Shown piece by piece: positions 52,985-64,000 of a DNA stretch of 64,000 nucleotides. The notes beneath the pieces were generated by a model. The model was not told the DNA's origin. It searched no databases and saw only the letters and a program-made list of their open reading frames with translations. How positions within the stretch are numbered: the first letter of the stretch is position 1; each line of letters begins with the position of its first letter. The stretch covers positions 2,480,001 to 2,544,000 of the forward strand of contig JAZARR010000171.1 in assembly GCA_037389465.1 (NCBI GenBank). The letters run 5' to 3'. Both the position numbers and the translations under genes were made by a program. The DNA comes from Baylisascaris procyonis (taxonomy: Eukaryota > Nematoda > Chromadorea > Rhabditida > Ascarididae).

Positions 52985-54017
52985 TAATGAGAATAAACAT
53001 ACGCATGTATATATAAATATAAATATAAAAATTTACAATTCAATTTTTTTTGGCGGTAGGAAAGACGAACTTCAAAGAGGACGAAAATGAGAGCAACAAG
53101 GCTAGTTTAAGGCTACTGAAGAAAAAATTTTAAGAATAGAGCAGAATAGAAGGACAGCTCTGTATCACTAAATGACAATTGTAGTATATCATAGTCTGCC
53201 CACTCAGCATCATCAGCGACTGCCTAGAGGAATAGAAACGGTCTTCATTGTATTTTGTCGTCATTCATCGGTTTCCACCGGAACTGCATAGGGATTTATA
53301 TCAATGTTAATGGTTTAATTAATGCTTCATAACGTCATTGGAAAACTATCCTCATTAATTCCTCTCTTGTCATCTCATCTATAAAATTATAAATTTTAAA
53401 TTTCTCATTATTAAAGTAATTTTTTTCGATCGAATCTATTGAAATCGCAAAGAAAAAAAAATTCCATCGAATATAAATTTTATTTCAAAATTCATCAAGT
53501 GTATAAATCTCTCTTCAAATGTCCATCAATTTCCCCAAAAAGACACCGTGAAATATAAGACGAATATTTCGAAACGAAAAAAAAACGCTTCAAAAGAAAT
53601 TGAACATTTATCAATGGACATTTTTTTTTTGATCTTATTAGCGTTAAATCTAATTGAAAATGCAGTTGTTTTATGAGAATCACTGCGGTTATTCATAAGC
53701 CAATATAATAAATGCAAAATGCAGCTGTAATAGCGGATACATCTCATTTAATAAATGAATGCAATATACACCAATGTCAGAATTGAAAGACTAATCGATA
53801 ATAATATGAATACTATAAGATTAAAACATTTATTAATGCTTAAAAATAATAAATATAATATTAAAATATAGCAAACACTTAGATTTGGAGCTTGAGACTC
53901 AACTTTTTACGATGAAAATGTTTTGTTAGAACAACGAATTCATTGAATAAAATATGAGACATTTCTTAACATTAAAAATTTTAAGTGCTTTATTTGACTA
54001 GCTCTGAGATATCCCCC

Positions 54018-54019
<2 letters not shown>

Positions 54020-54105
<86 letters not shown>
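54020..54105. repeat. AT dinucleotide tract
   Basis: About 85 bases of uninterrupted AT. Confidence 0.95.
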
Positions 54106-54108
<3 letters not shown>

Positions 54109-57100
54109 CATAGACATGCCGATATTAAATAAGATAGCGCTCTACATTTCAGTGCATAGCTTCAATTGATCAACACGCCGATCAATTAGCATTGAGTATT
54201 CACTTCGTGCAAAGACGAGTATAATTAAGTATTCAAATGCTCTCGATTGTTGAAGTGCTCCAATGTTTGCTGGTCTGTCATAAGTGGGAAGAAATAAAGC
54301 GACTATTTAAATACAAGTGGAAAAACGCATCAAAGAGGCACGTATGATGTGCTTTTTATAAGTTTACGAATTAGACCGGCTTGACGATTGTATGAGACAC
54401 ATATATGTGCATGATGTATTTTGAGAAAAAAAATTAATGAATAGCAAATTTAAAAAAAAACAAACAAAGATTTCCCGATTGGCTTTAATCACAGTAGCCA
54501 TACTTCATTAAAGGCATCTCAATGGATATGGCACTGAATAATTGATTAGTTCGAATATTTTCACGTTTTATCTCACGGGATTCACCTTCCTTTCTATCCT
54601 TTTATCCCTTCCAGATGGAAGGCTATAGAATTTAGGAAGCTGCAAAATTAGTCCATATAGATACGATCATCTCAAAAACGTTATGCATAGGCAATACAAT
54701 ATCTCACTCATAAGTGAACAAAACATTATGATGCCTTGAAGATAACAATTAGTCCTCATCATATAAACATGGAGTTGCAGGCATTAGATTCGCCCGTGAG
54801 CATCTGATCTAAAATCGAAGAATATAACACATGAGGGGGGGACGTTGATGGAATTGCATTTGGAATTAGATAGCAGCCGATATCCAGAAGCATCTGGATG
54901 GAAACCTTTTGGGAGGGAGGCGCTCATCAATGATATTGCATAAGAGTGCGAATTGAGCGAGCGCGCGAAAACGATATCAAAGAGGGCAGCCGCGTTGGCA
55001 ACGGGCTATGAATGGCAACCTAGGAGGCAAGCCGCCTTATGTGAGCGAGAACAACTTAAGGTTGATAGGGAAACAGAGAGGAGGGAAGAAAGAGAGAGAA
55101 TGAAGGATTTCATGCCACCCGTGCAACCATTTCCCCTTAATACCATCCATGCAAGCGCAAATGTCTCGTTGTAATATGACACACAACTCTCTAAACTGGT
55201 TTTGTTTGAGAGGACACACAGACAACCTCTCAAATCAGTCAGTGCAATTCCAATTCGGCAATGACAATATTGATTTTGTGCTGCAACTTGTGTTTATTCG
55301 AAATGTTCCCGAATATATTCCATTGCACTAATGTATTTACATAGTGTCTAATGTGTTGTGATTGGAATGTACTTGTTGAATTTCTCTCTTTAAATAAATT
55401 AAATTCGAAAAAACTTTCAAGAGGAAGAAGAAAGTTTTTCAAAGAAGTTGAAGGCAAAACTCTTCGATTGACTCATTGAACGATAGGAACTTCAATGATG
55501 GCGATGGTAAAACTGTGGACAACAAGCAGTGAGAGAATGCCGATCGTTTATCGCTCATTTACTATGAAATTCCTCGATGATTTTAACTTTTAACAAAAAC
55601 GAGTGGCAACTTTTTAGAACCGCTCCCTTTTTCTTACCCCTTCCATTTGTTAAAGGATGATATTGTGTACAATCTCCTAGCTGTAGAGTTTATAGAATGT
55701 GCTTAATCAAGTTAGCTAATGCACTTCACTGAATTGGAGACTCGAATGTTCACTTCGCAGGCTTCGAAGTAGGAACGAACGAAAAGCTTATCTTTTTCAC
55801 CTTCCAATTCGGTTCCCTATCTGCCAGATGTTTTTGACCATTTTATCGCACTCATGATGGGTCTCCTATATAGAAGGTGTCAAATATTGAAGGAACTATG
55901 ATCCGCTATATGAAAGTAGGATGGTTTTCTATTCGAACTGTCGAATACTCTGAGATGTAAACAACTTAACGCATATTATATAGACTGCGCAAATACATTT
56001 ACAGATTCATCTATTAGTGCTGCAATGATATTTGAGATATTATTGTTTTATTAAAGATTACTTGGAAAAAGTGGATCGTTTTAATCCTTTCAGGTGAAGA
56101 AAGTAACTCGACGAGTGCATGTCTCGAAGGACTTTTCGAGGACAATCATGGCACACCAGAATAAAAATATAATTTTTTGCATATCGGCGGCACTAATGTG
56201 ATTGGAGATTCATCGAAAACGAGAATCTCTATGAAAGGCTCATGCTGAAGCTGCGAATATACATATAAATAAAGTCATCGGCATTTTCCTTTCCTTGAAA
56301 TCGTCTAACAGCAGCGTTTTCTCGTCAATGATTTAAGGGTAGAATGCGTTATAGCTTCTTAGATATTCGTATGCTTCTGCAGGTAGATCAATGCGTTTGT
56401 TATTTGCAACACAAAATGATGCTCCTATATTATGTTCGCCCCTCTATTATCCTGCATTTACTAGGGTATATTTCATGAATATTTGCCGGAAAAGATATCC
56501 TTCCAATTCATATATTTTTCATCGTCAGGGTAGTGCAAACGATTGACCATTGGTCATTAAAAAGTCAAATTCATAGGGGTCAAAGAATTGTGCTGCTACG
56601 AAAGTATCATATTGCTTCCGATGAGTAACAGATGAAACCCACATGAATCGTTGTCATCAAAAAAAAAAAAAAAAATCTACAGCGCACGGTATAAGCTGTC
56701 GTGAATATTTGACGCCAGCCGGCAACTATGTCCGCCCCAAATGTAAATCACAAACACTCACTGAATGTGGTTGAGATGCGAATACTAGTTGTTCGTACAA
56801 GGATTTTCTTGCGTTAAAAAAAAGTGTAAAGAGGATTTTCATTTTATGAGGAGATAAAGAGGGAGGGGAGTTATAACATGAAAGAAAAATTATAAATAGT
56901 CATAATTTGCTAGTTGTGAATGTTCCTGCGGGAAGTTTTTTAGGGAAAAATGATACCAACGGATCGTCAAAATTCCCAAATCTTGGTGTTTATTTGAAAG
57001 GTTTTCGTTTGCTGGAAGTAAAGTTGGCTCTGGTATAAATTTCTTGCACTTATGGGTAAGTACTTTCAGTTATTATAAGTAAATGAGAAAAAAAAGACAG

Positions 57101-58298
57101 ACATTGACTATGAAATTCCTTTCATGTTGCTTTACAATTTAGAATAATTCATACAGCATCTGTTCATCTCAGTCTTCTTTAAATCAATATCACCTTAAGC
57201 ATTGAGCTTTATGCTTTTCACTGTTTTCTCTCAGTAAACTTCAAAACGTGTGAGACATTTGCGCCAAGGATATTACAGCCCAAGACATTTACACCACTAT
57301 GCATTTTATATGACACATTACAAACAAGCAAACTTATTTTCAAGTGGCGTTGAAGAATTCAGTAGAATTACTCATGGCGCAAATGGCTGTAGCGCAAATC
57401 ACTTGGATCTTGATTCATGGCACATAGTGCTATTTTTGAACACTAAAAGAAAAATGTTTAACTTACATAATTCTAAGTCTCCTCTAAGGCACTAGGAGGT
57501 AGTCCTTACTCTATTACATGTTGGCATAATACCGTTTCAGCATGGTATCTGTGGCCTGTACTAAGTATTTCACTCATTTTTCCCCGTGGCGAGCGGAGGT
57601 TTTTTGCATGAATCCAACACAAATGAAATTGCGAAGTTTCGAAAATCACTATTGCATTGCAAAATTTTGCATTAAAGTAAACGAATGTTATTTTAGTATC
57701 GTAGCGGATGTTTGATAGAAGAAAAAGGAATGTGAGAGGATTTACAATCATTTTGAAAAAAATATTTTTTTCTTCCTCTTCTCCGATTTCATGATTCACA
57801 AAAATTTGCATAATCGTCGTCATAATAAGCGAATTGATAGCACTCCAACCAACTCTTTCATCTCCATTATGAGTTTTGCATTGATCAATCAATAATATCG
57901 AATTGAAGCTACTGAGATGAGTGAGGATTTTATGAAATATAGAAAATGACAAAAAATAAGCTCGGTAATAGTAATATACACTCATTAATGACAAAGGAAT
58001 AGAGATGTTGGTGTTCAAATAGGAACCTATACTCACTCACACCCAAATAAGTGAACAAACAGAACTTCGAAGTACTTGCCTCTAATTTGTTCCTTAATAG
58101 TTTCAAGTCATTTTCAAGTATATTGCCATAGTTTTTGTGGGTAGAGCAGTTTAGATTCAAAATCTAGGAATTGTAATGAGGAGTCATGGGATCGAAAATC
58201 AAAACTTAAGGGTTTGATTCTTTGAAATCTTGAAATTAAAGATTAAAGATTTGAAACTTTTGTGAGTGAATAGAGATACTATAAAACGGGTTTAGATT

Positions 58299-61200
58299 CT
58301 ATGAATTGAGTGCCTTATGAAGATCACTTTCGACGAATGAGGATTTATTCTGGATTTGTCTTTTCAACGCATGACTATATTCGACTCCTTCCTCTGCATT
58401 ATCCTCCTCATCAGAAACTCCATTGTTGATGTCCGTAAGTCGAGGTTGATGTAATTCATCGCAAATAGTATCAATAATTTGTGCATTCACATATCTTGAC
58501 ACATCGATTCGTGGTTGTTTTTCTTGTAATTGACAAATGAGTGAATATGCCTGCAATTTCAACTCTGTTGTACTTTCGGCACAGATCGGAAGATAGATTA
58601 GCAGTATTAAGGCAAAGACGGAAGCTTACATCAGCACTATTAATTCTACAAACTTTAGTGGCTATTTTAGGATTTGAAAAACTATTGTTTAGCGGTTCGT
58701 CATCTATACACTATCGTCAACTTCTAAAGTTTCACTAATGACTGCTTAAAAAATCAATCAGTTTCTTATTGTTATTTCCCCCCCTCCCTAACAACTTCGA
58801 AGATTGCTATCCCACATATTGAGATGGGAAATGGGAAAAAGCATCACCACCTCATTGTCCTTTATCGCTGTCCAATGATCGAATAATAGAAAGAACCGAG
58901 TGCTAGCACTGAAAAACTAATGGGAATCCGTTGAGAACGATAGACGACTAGAAGAAAAAAAAAATGCAAATTTTTTAGTTGATTAGCCAGTGGAGTGGAT
59001 AATTGCTCAATGCTCTCCTTATTAATATGCAAATTGAATCGGCCAAAGAATTAAGAGCAACTTGACCAATAGAATGCTAATTCAATGTGACAATAAATGA
59101 ATAGATGGACATATATACGCACTCTCATATAGATGAACGGAAGGAAAATATTGAAGGGATTTCTTAATTAATACCTTTTTGAAATTTGATTTTCGTGCAT
59201 TATGAATAATCATTACTGCATATATATCACCGATCCTTATACTTTCTTCGATACCTTTTTCATCTGCCAATATTTGTAATTGTCGTATTGCGTCATTCGG
59301 ATCCGTTTCATAGATGCTAAAGATTCATTGTGGATATATAATACTACTTTAAAAAGAAATTAGCTCCTCTATTGAGATCAAAATCAATATCTTTCGCTCG
59401 GCCACTTAGTGGATTTCCTTATCGGTTCTTACCCCGTTTACCATATACCTTGGAAAGAGTCTTAAATAATTAAAAACCTTGTGTGGGATCGAAGACGAGG
59501 TGGGAAGGGGGGCTGGGGAATTCACCGAAGCGGTTGTCATTTCAGCAGTGATTAGTCTTGCTCTCAAAAAAATTAAACAATGTGCAAAAACATTGTCCGA
59601 CTTTGTAACTAACTTTCTGACCTTCGCCAGTGCAGGGAAAAAATAATGAGAAATAGACATTTATTGAAAAAAGAGCTGTATATGCTAAGATCGCGATCAT
59701 GGGAGGGGGTGATGGAACGTCCTGAATTCCGAAATGATGGAAAAAGAGGTGTTTATTGAGCAAGTGTTTACCTGAGGTTTTATGTTAGTATGAAGATTGA
59801 AATGTTATAGTTCAACAAACTGAGTGCAGAAATGTTAAATGCTGATTGGGGAATATCGTACTAACGATAAAGGAGAACAGGATACTGGAATAGCGTTTAT
59901 AAAGGATAGCATAACATTCCCGAAAGTGATATAGATTCGAAAAGAGATTCCCAAACACCTTCGATCCTTCTTCTCGATCTTTCTTACAGCGCCAAAGATA
60001 TTTGGGCACAAAATTTCATAATCAAATGGCAGTGAGTTGTAAAAATAACTTAATACTCCCCTTCCCTTTTCTTCCCTCCCCGCCTACCGAGAAGGTAAGG
60101 GGCATCAAACCACAAATAAAAAGAACGCCTTGGGAAACAAACGTTCGTATGCCGACGAATTTTTTGATATTGGCAATCGTATGGCTCAGCTCATCGAGTT
60201 TTTCGTTGAGTTGAATGACATTCTTTGGTTCACCTTCTAACGCCTTTTTTATACAACGTTGTGCTTCAACCAATGCAGCATTTGCCTTGCTATAGTCTCG
60301 GTAGTCATCAATTTCAACCTGCAAACGTCTAATATCGCAACATCTTGCACCTGCGACAAATGAGCCTCTAGTGAGTGGCCACCAGTTTACAATATCGGAC
60401 TAGTTTCATGCCTACTTTAGGCTGTTTTTCGTATAGCTTTTTACGCTTTAACAGAGATTAAAGTCCAAACATTTTTCCTATATCGTGTCGAGAAACCATC
60501 TTCTCAACGGACATTTACCGATGGCGCAAATGTCATGTGATGCAAATCACTCAAACTACAACCACAGCTTATCATATGAGTAATAAAGATGCTGCTGATG
60601 TGGGTATGACGTGCAAAAGCTGAGTGTCTGTTCAGACGTTAATGTTCCCGCACCTTCGCATTTAAATAAAAGACGGCAAAGAAACGTTCTGAAGTACACC
60701 TGTGATTTAATCGGTCAGCTTAGAGAATTAGAGACAGCTTTCTAATTGAATTGGGAGATTGTATTTAAGCAGATGCGATATTTTTCGGCTGAATCCCGAA
60801 TGCCAAAGTGAATTTATATTAAAGGAACAATTTACAATTTGTATCACTTGCTGGCTATGTCACCGATTCTCACAATGGAAAACATCCTGAGAACTTGCCT
60901 AGAACCCGTGAAAACTTCTAAAATAGACTTATCCCTCAAGCTTACAACATCCTGCTAATTTTGAGGAGTTCCTTCATCTCCTAAATTCGTTTTCTATTTT
61001 GACAAGAAAAAAGAAACTTTAGCAAGTTGAATTCCTGAAGAGCAAAGAATTATCGTTTTATATACTTTCATAAAAATTTGGAGTACTTAAATGTAGCGAA
61101 TACCATTCCCGAGACTAAATAATATTAAACTGATCGTAAGGAATGAGAAGTGACTCATTCAAGCATAAAATTTCATAGAAAAAGCATCTAGGAAATGAAA

Positions 61201-63708
61201 GGAAATGCTATAAGAAAGTAAAAATTCCGAATATTATCTTGCACCGAACTTTTAGTTTTCTTTGAATATAGCATCGGAATTATTTTTTCAAGCAATTATA
61301 AAAGATATATATTCGTCAAAAACCGCAAAAATGAAATGCTTCAAATTATATTCATATATTGAATAAAAAGCTAGATAGAAATAAAAGTTATTAGGTAGCG
61401 ATTTTTCGTTTGTAATGGAATTTGGAATGAACGAAATCAATGAGAAAAAAGAATTTCATAGAACCTGCAAGAATGAGAGGGGGAGGAGGGCTAATATTCA
61501 TGTCAAACAAGTTGACTCACGAAACTTTGAAATAGCTCATTTCCTTTTATTAATATGGACGTTGAACGGAACAATAACGTATTTACTGACAGCCGCTAGG
61601 TGCTGGCACTACCGAAATGTTTCGACAACTAGCCGAGCATGCCTACAAAAAATATATGCCTACATTTCCGCAATGGGAATGCTTTATGGCAATTGCCCAG
61701 ATATCGGCCATAATGGAAACAAAGTCTAGGCAGATTCAATAGTGCAGCAGAAATAAATTCCTTAATTGTTCGGACGAATATCTGGCGACGAGCTTAAAAT
61801 ATTGTTTGGAAGGGCATCTGAGCACAAGTACATAACATTTCTTCAAAAAATAGCTGAGTACAAGCATATAAAATTGCTCGGAAGAGTACCTGGGCACAAG
61901 CTTCATAGAAGCTGGCAAGATGTTCATAAGCATTCGCTTTTGTATAGAACGTTTCGATATGTCTCATAAGATCGGCATCCGTTTTCCAATTTAATGTTTG
62001 CAGGAAATTTGCAGCAAGTATATAAATCTCTTTGTTACGTGCTTTCTTCGCAAAGAATGTGATCTTTTCTGTATCACCGGATTTCAATAGAGATCGCATT
62101 GCCTATAATTAATTTCTTTTTATTTCCAACATTATTTATTACTAATAATGACGAATAATTATTTACTACTAATAATAATTATTATTACTAATAGTGAATA
62201 GACTAAAAATCGATCAGTGAAATTATATTCAAAGTAAGGCTGTATGGTTAAGTATGCTAAATAAGGAATGTTATGTATGAATTTCCCGAATCTCTTTCAC
62301 AATAAAATCGCCTAATAGAAAAGGCAAGGACCTGTTGGATGGCGATCGCTAATAATCCGATTTTTTTTTCATGGTCCGAATTTTTCTAAAATTTCATCGA
62401 AAACAGTTAATCCTCTTTGTGTTATTCTGAAATTTATGATATGATAATACGTCTAATAGTTTAAATTAGTAGATGCGTCTGCGTGCAAAATGTGTACTGC
62501 ACGCCTATATTTACAGTCGTCCTATCGGAGATGCATTACCAATAGTAAGCAGAAATTTCCGGTAGTGGAGGCCGAAAGTTTTTTGCGACGTTTAGGGATG
62601 TCATCTCCCTTATAATCCTAGAATGTCGGAGTGTGAAGTATCGTTGAGAGATCCCACTCACTACAACTTTCTATTTCATAACGCCTATGAGAGAATATTA
62701 CATCATTGTACTTACTAATGTTAAATGAAAATATTATATCTCAATTCTTTTGTGTTATATTGGATGTCAACATCGATTACTAGAAAGTATGCTGTTTTTG
62801 AACTATACGAATAGCTTCACTATAGCTCCTTTTGAATGAAACATATACCTACAACAATGTTAATGCATATTTCCCTAAGGAATTAATGTAACAAATGAAT
62901 CTAATATATGTAATTAATTTAGAAATTAATAAACGAATTTAAAAAAACCCACTTGTAGCATATTGCCGGCTTGTGTATATTTCTTTGCAGCGAAATGATA
63001 ATTTCTTTGTTGTACACAACAATCGGCAATATTTTCAAGTAATTCATTACGTTCGGTCGCATTCGGTATTGATTCTAAGAAATTTCTACCGTGAAAATCG
63101 ATAAACAAAAAAAAAATATATATATAAAATTATTTATGGCTGTCTCATGTAAGTAAAATACTATATACAAAAATTCCCATAAAGAATAAAAATTTTGATA
63201 GATATATAAGAAAATATCAGAAAAATACAAATTTAAGAAAGTGGTTGATAGAAATATAGGAAAAAACAGAAGTAAAAAGTATAAAAAATATAAGGAAATT
63301 TTAACTTAATAGAAGATTGTCTCGTTGATAGTAAGTGATGAGCTCCCCTATGGAAACCAAAGTAAGTGATACTGCTTATAAGATTGTCGACACCCATCAT
63401 AGTCACTGTTAACGAAACCGTTACTTCTAGTTGAGTAAGAAAAAATAAAACCCCATCTTTTTGAATAGGAAAATTCAACAATTAAAAATTATCCTTTTAT
63501 AGCGCAAAACTAGTTTATCACTTGTTTAATCCTTTTTCTCTACAATTATGCCAATAAACTTTCAACTTTAGAATCTACGAGGAAGAAAGGCGGAAATAAC
63601 AAAAATAAACTTTTAGATAAATAAACCTTTCGATGGTGTTAATATTTCAGCCAATTGCTCGGTTACGGGAACATTCTTCTTTCGACATAAATCAATTGCA
63701 CCAGCATA
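58299..63708 (-). CDS. IFT140: Intraflagellar transport protein 140, C-terminal part (IFT-A subunit)
   Basis: Core subunit of the IFT-A complex, which carries retrograde cargo in cilia and admits membrane proteins; the C. elegans counterpart is che-11. Six in-phase exons are visible: 63627-63708, 62953-63074, 61890-62102, 60143-60318, 59175-59316 and 58299-58550, giving about 328 C-terminal residues. The remaining upstream exons, including the WD40 propellers, lie beyond the right edge. Recognisable family stretches of the TPR-like helical part are [99 protein letters not shown] and IRIGDIYAV. The last exon carries the acidic tail ([20 protein letters not shown]) that closes the family. The donor after FYEACAQ is embedded in a 36-base tandem repeat. 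No AATAAA is seen close after the stop. Confidence 0.95.
61765..61908 (-). repeat. 36-base tandem repeat across an IFT140 splice donor
   Basis: Four consecutive 36-base units (61765, 61801, 61837, 61873). The unit at 61873-61908 contains the last 19 exon bases and the GTACTC donor. The other three lie in the intron and read CAGCTA, CAGATG and CAGATA at the donor position, so only one works. The frame stays open through most of the array, giving [24 protein letters not shown] and [11 protein letters not shown]. Confidence 0.9.
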
Positions 63709-64000
63709 CTGAGAAAAAATATTCATGTAAACCAATATATTGAAAGTGAAAGTAAATTAGAAACTTGACTTATAAATAATTCCATCGAAGACAGACGAAT
63801 TTTAGTACAAATACAAAATTATAGGGAATCCTCATCAAGTGGCTTGAGGAATTACAACGAAAACCGTAAATATATTTTAGGTGACATTCATTGCCCGTTG
63901 CATTTAAAATCTTCAATCTCCATTTAAAATTTGTTGAAGCATTAAATGGAATGGCGAAAATGACCAACTAATAAATGATTGGCCATTTTGGCCATTTTAT
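63709..64000 (-). other. IFT140 intron at the window edge
   Basis: Sequence upstream of the TTCTCAG acceptor at 63708 reads as intron, and no further IFT140 exon is recognisable before the edge. Confidence 0.5.

Larger units (their letters stand above)
46105..58298. other. Long gene-poor interval
   Basis: About 12 kb with no splice-linked coding exons that I can support. It holds AT tracts at 52.93-52.98 and 54.02-54.11 kb, a CT tract at 51.14-51.19 kb, short tandem duplications at 48.33-48.42, 49.49-49.53 and 51.40-51.45 kb, GC-rich islands near 52.0-52.4 and 54.94-55.15 kb, and a 159-codon open frame at 57506-57985 (minus). Genes made only of short divergent exons could be missed. Confidence 0.4.

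Noticed and set aside
54953..55174. Charged frame (EREQLKVDRETERREERERMKDF) in a GC-rich island
   Set aside because: No ATG at its start, composition follows an AG-rich run, and no splice partners were found.

Overview
This window looks like nuclear DNA from a nematode. It is AT-rich, with small exons (about 25 to 300 bases) separated by introns of several hundred to about 1,500 bases. Nearly all 3' splice sites read TTTCAG, TTGCAG or TTTTAG, and the donors are mostly GTAAGT, GTATGT, GTTAGT or GTTTGC. Strong 3' splice sites also sit just upstream of several start codons, as expected for spliced-leader trans-splicing. Intron size and base composition suggest a clade III (spirurid or ascaridid) parasite rather than a Caenorhabditis relative; that placement is inference. 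I joined exons by hand from protein similarity, splice signals and matching intron phases.

Layout. (1) 1-2572: no gene. (2) 2573-8850, minus: a complete sulfide:quinone oxidoreductase in nine exons, whose intron 2 has a non-canonical donor and a duplicated acceptor. (3) 8876-14600: intergenic, with repeats. (4) 14601-29717, minus: a complete smg-8 gene in 19 exons, about 943 residues, encoding a nonsense-mediated decay factor. (5) 30.1-31.7 kb: divergent intergenic region with a composite CRE/ETS site. (6) 31727-35488, plus: a secreted protein of 231 residues in five exons that resembles GM2-activator/ML lipid-binding proteins. (7) 37102-38707, minus: a 98-residue small secreted protein of unknown family. 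(8) 38.7-43.1 kb: repeat-rich intergenic DNA with a long AT tract and a GC-rich island carrying a TATA box. (9) 43180-46092, minus: a 174-residue type I membrane protein of unknown family. (10) 46.1-58.3 kb: about 12 kb with no gene I can support. (11) 58299-63708, minus, running off the right edge: the last six exons of IFT140 (che-11).

The genes do not form one pathway. They act in mitochondrial sulfide oxidation, mRNA surveillance, ciliary retrograde transport and, by inference, secreted lipid binding. No CRISPR array, rRNA gene, intact tRNA or intact transposon was seen. The most unusual observations are at splice sites: the AT-AG type intron with a 25-base tandem copy of its acceptor in SQOR, and the four-copy 36-base (12-codon) tandem repeat laid across an IFT140 donor. 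Two short lineage-restricted-looking secreted/membrane genes and a roughly ten-fold excess of the bZIP palindrome TGACGTCA also stand out.
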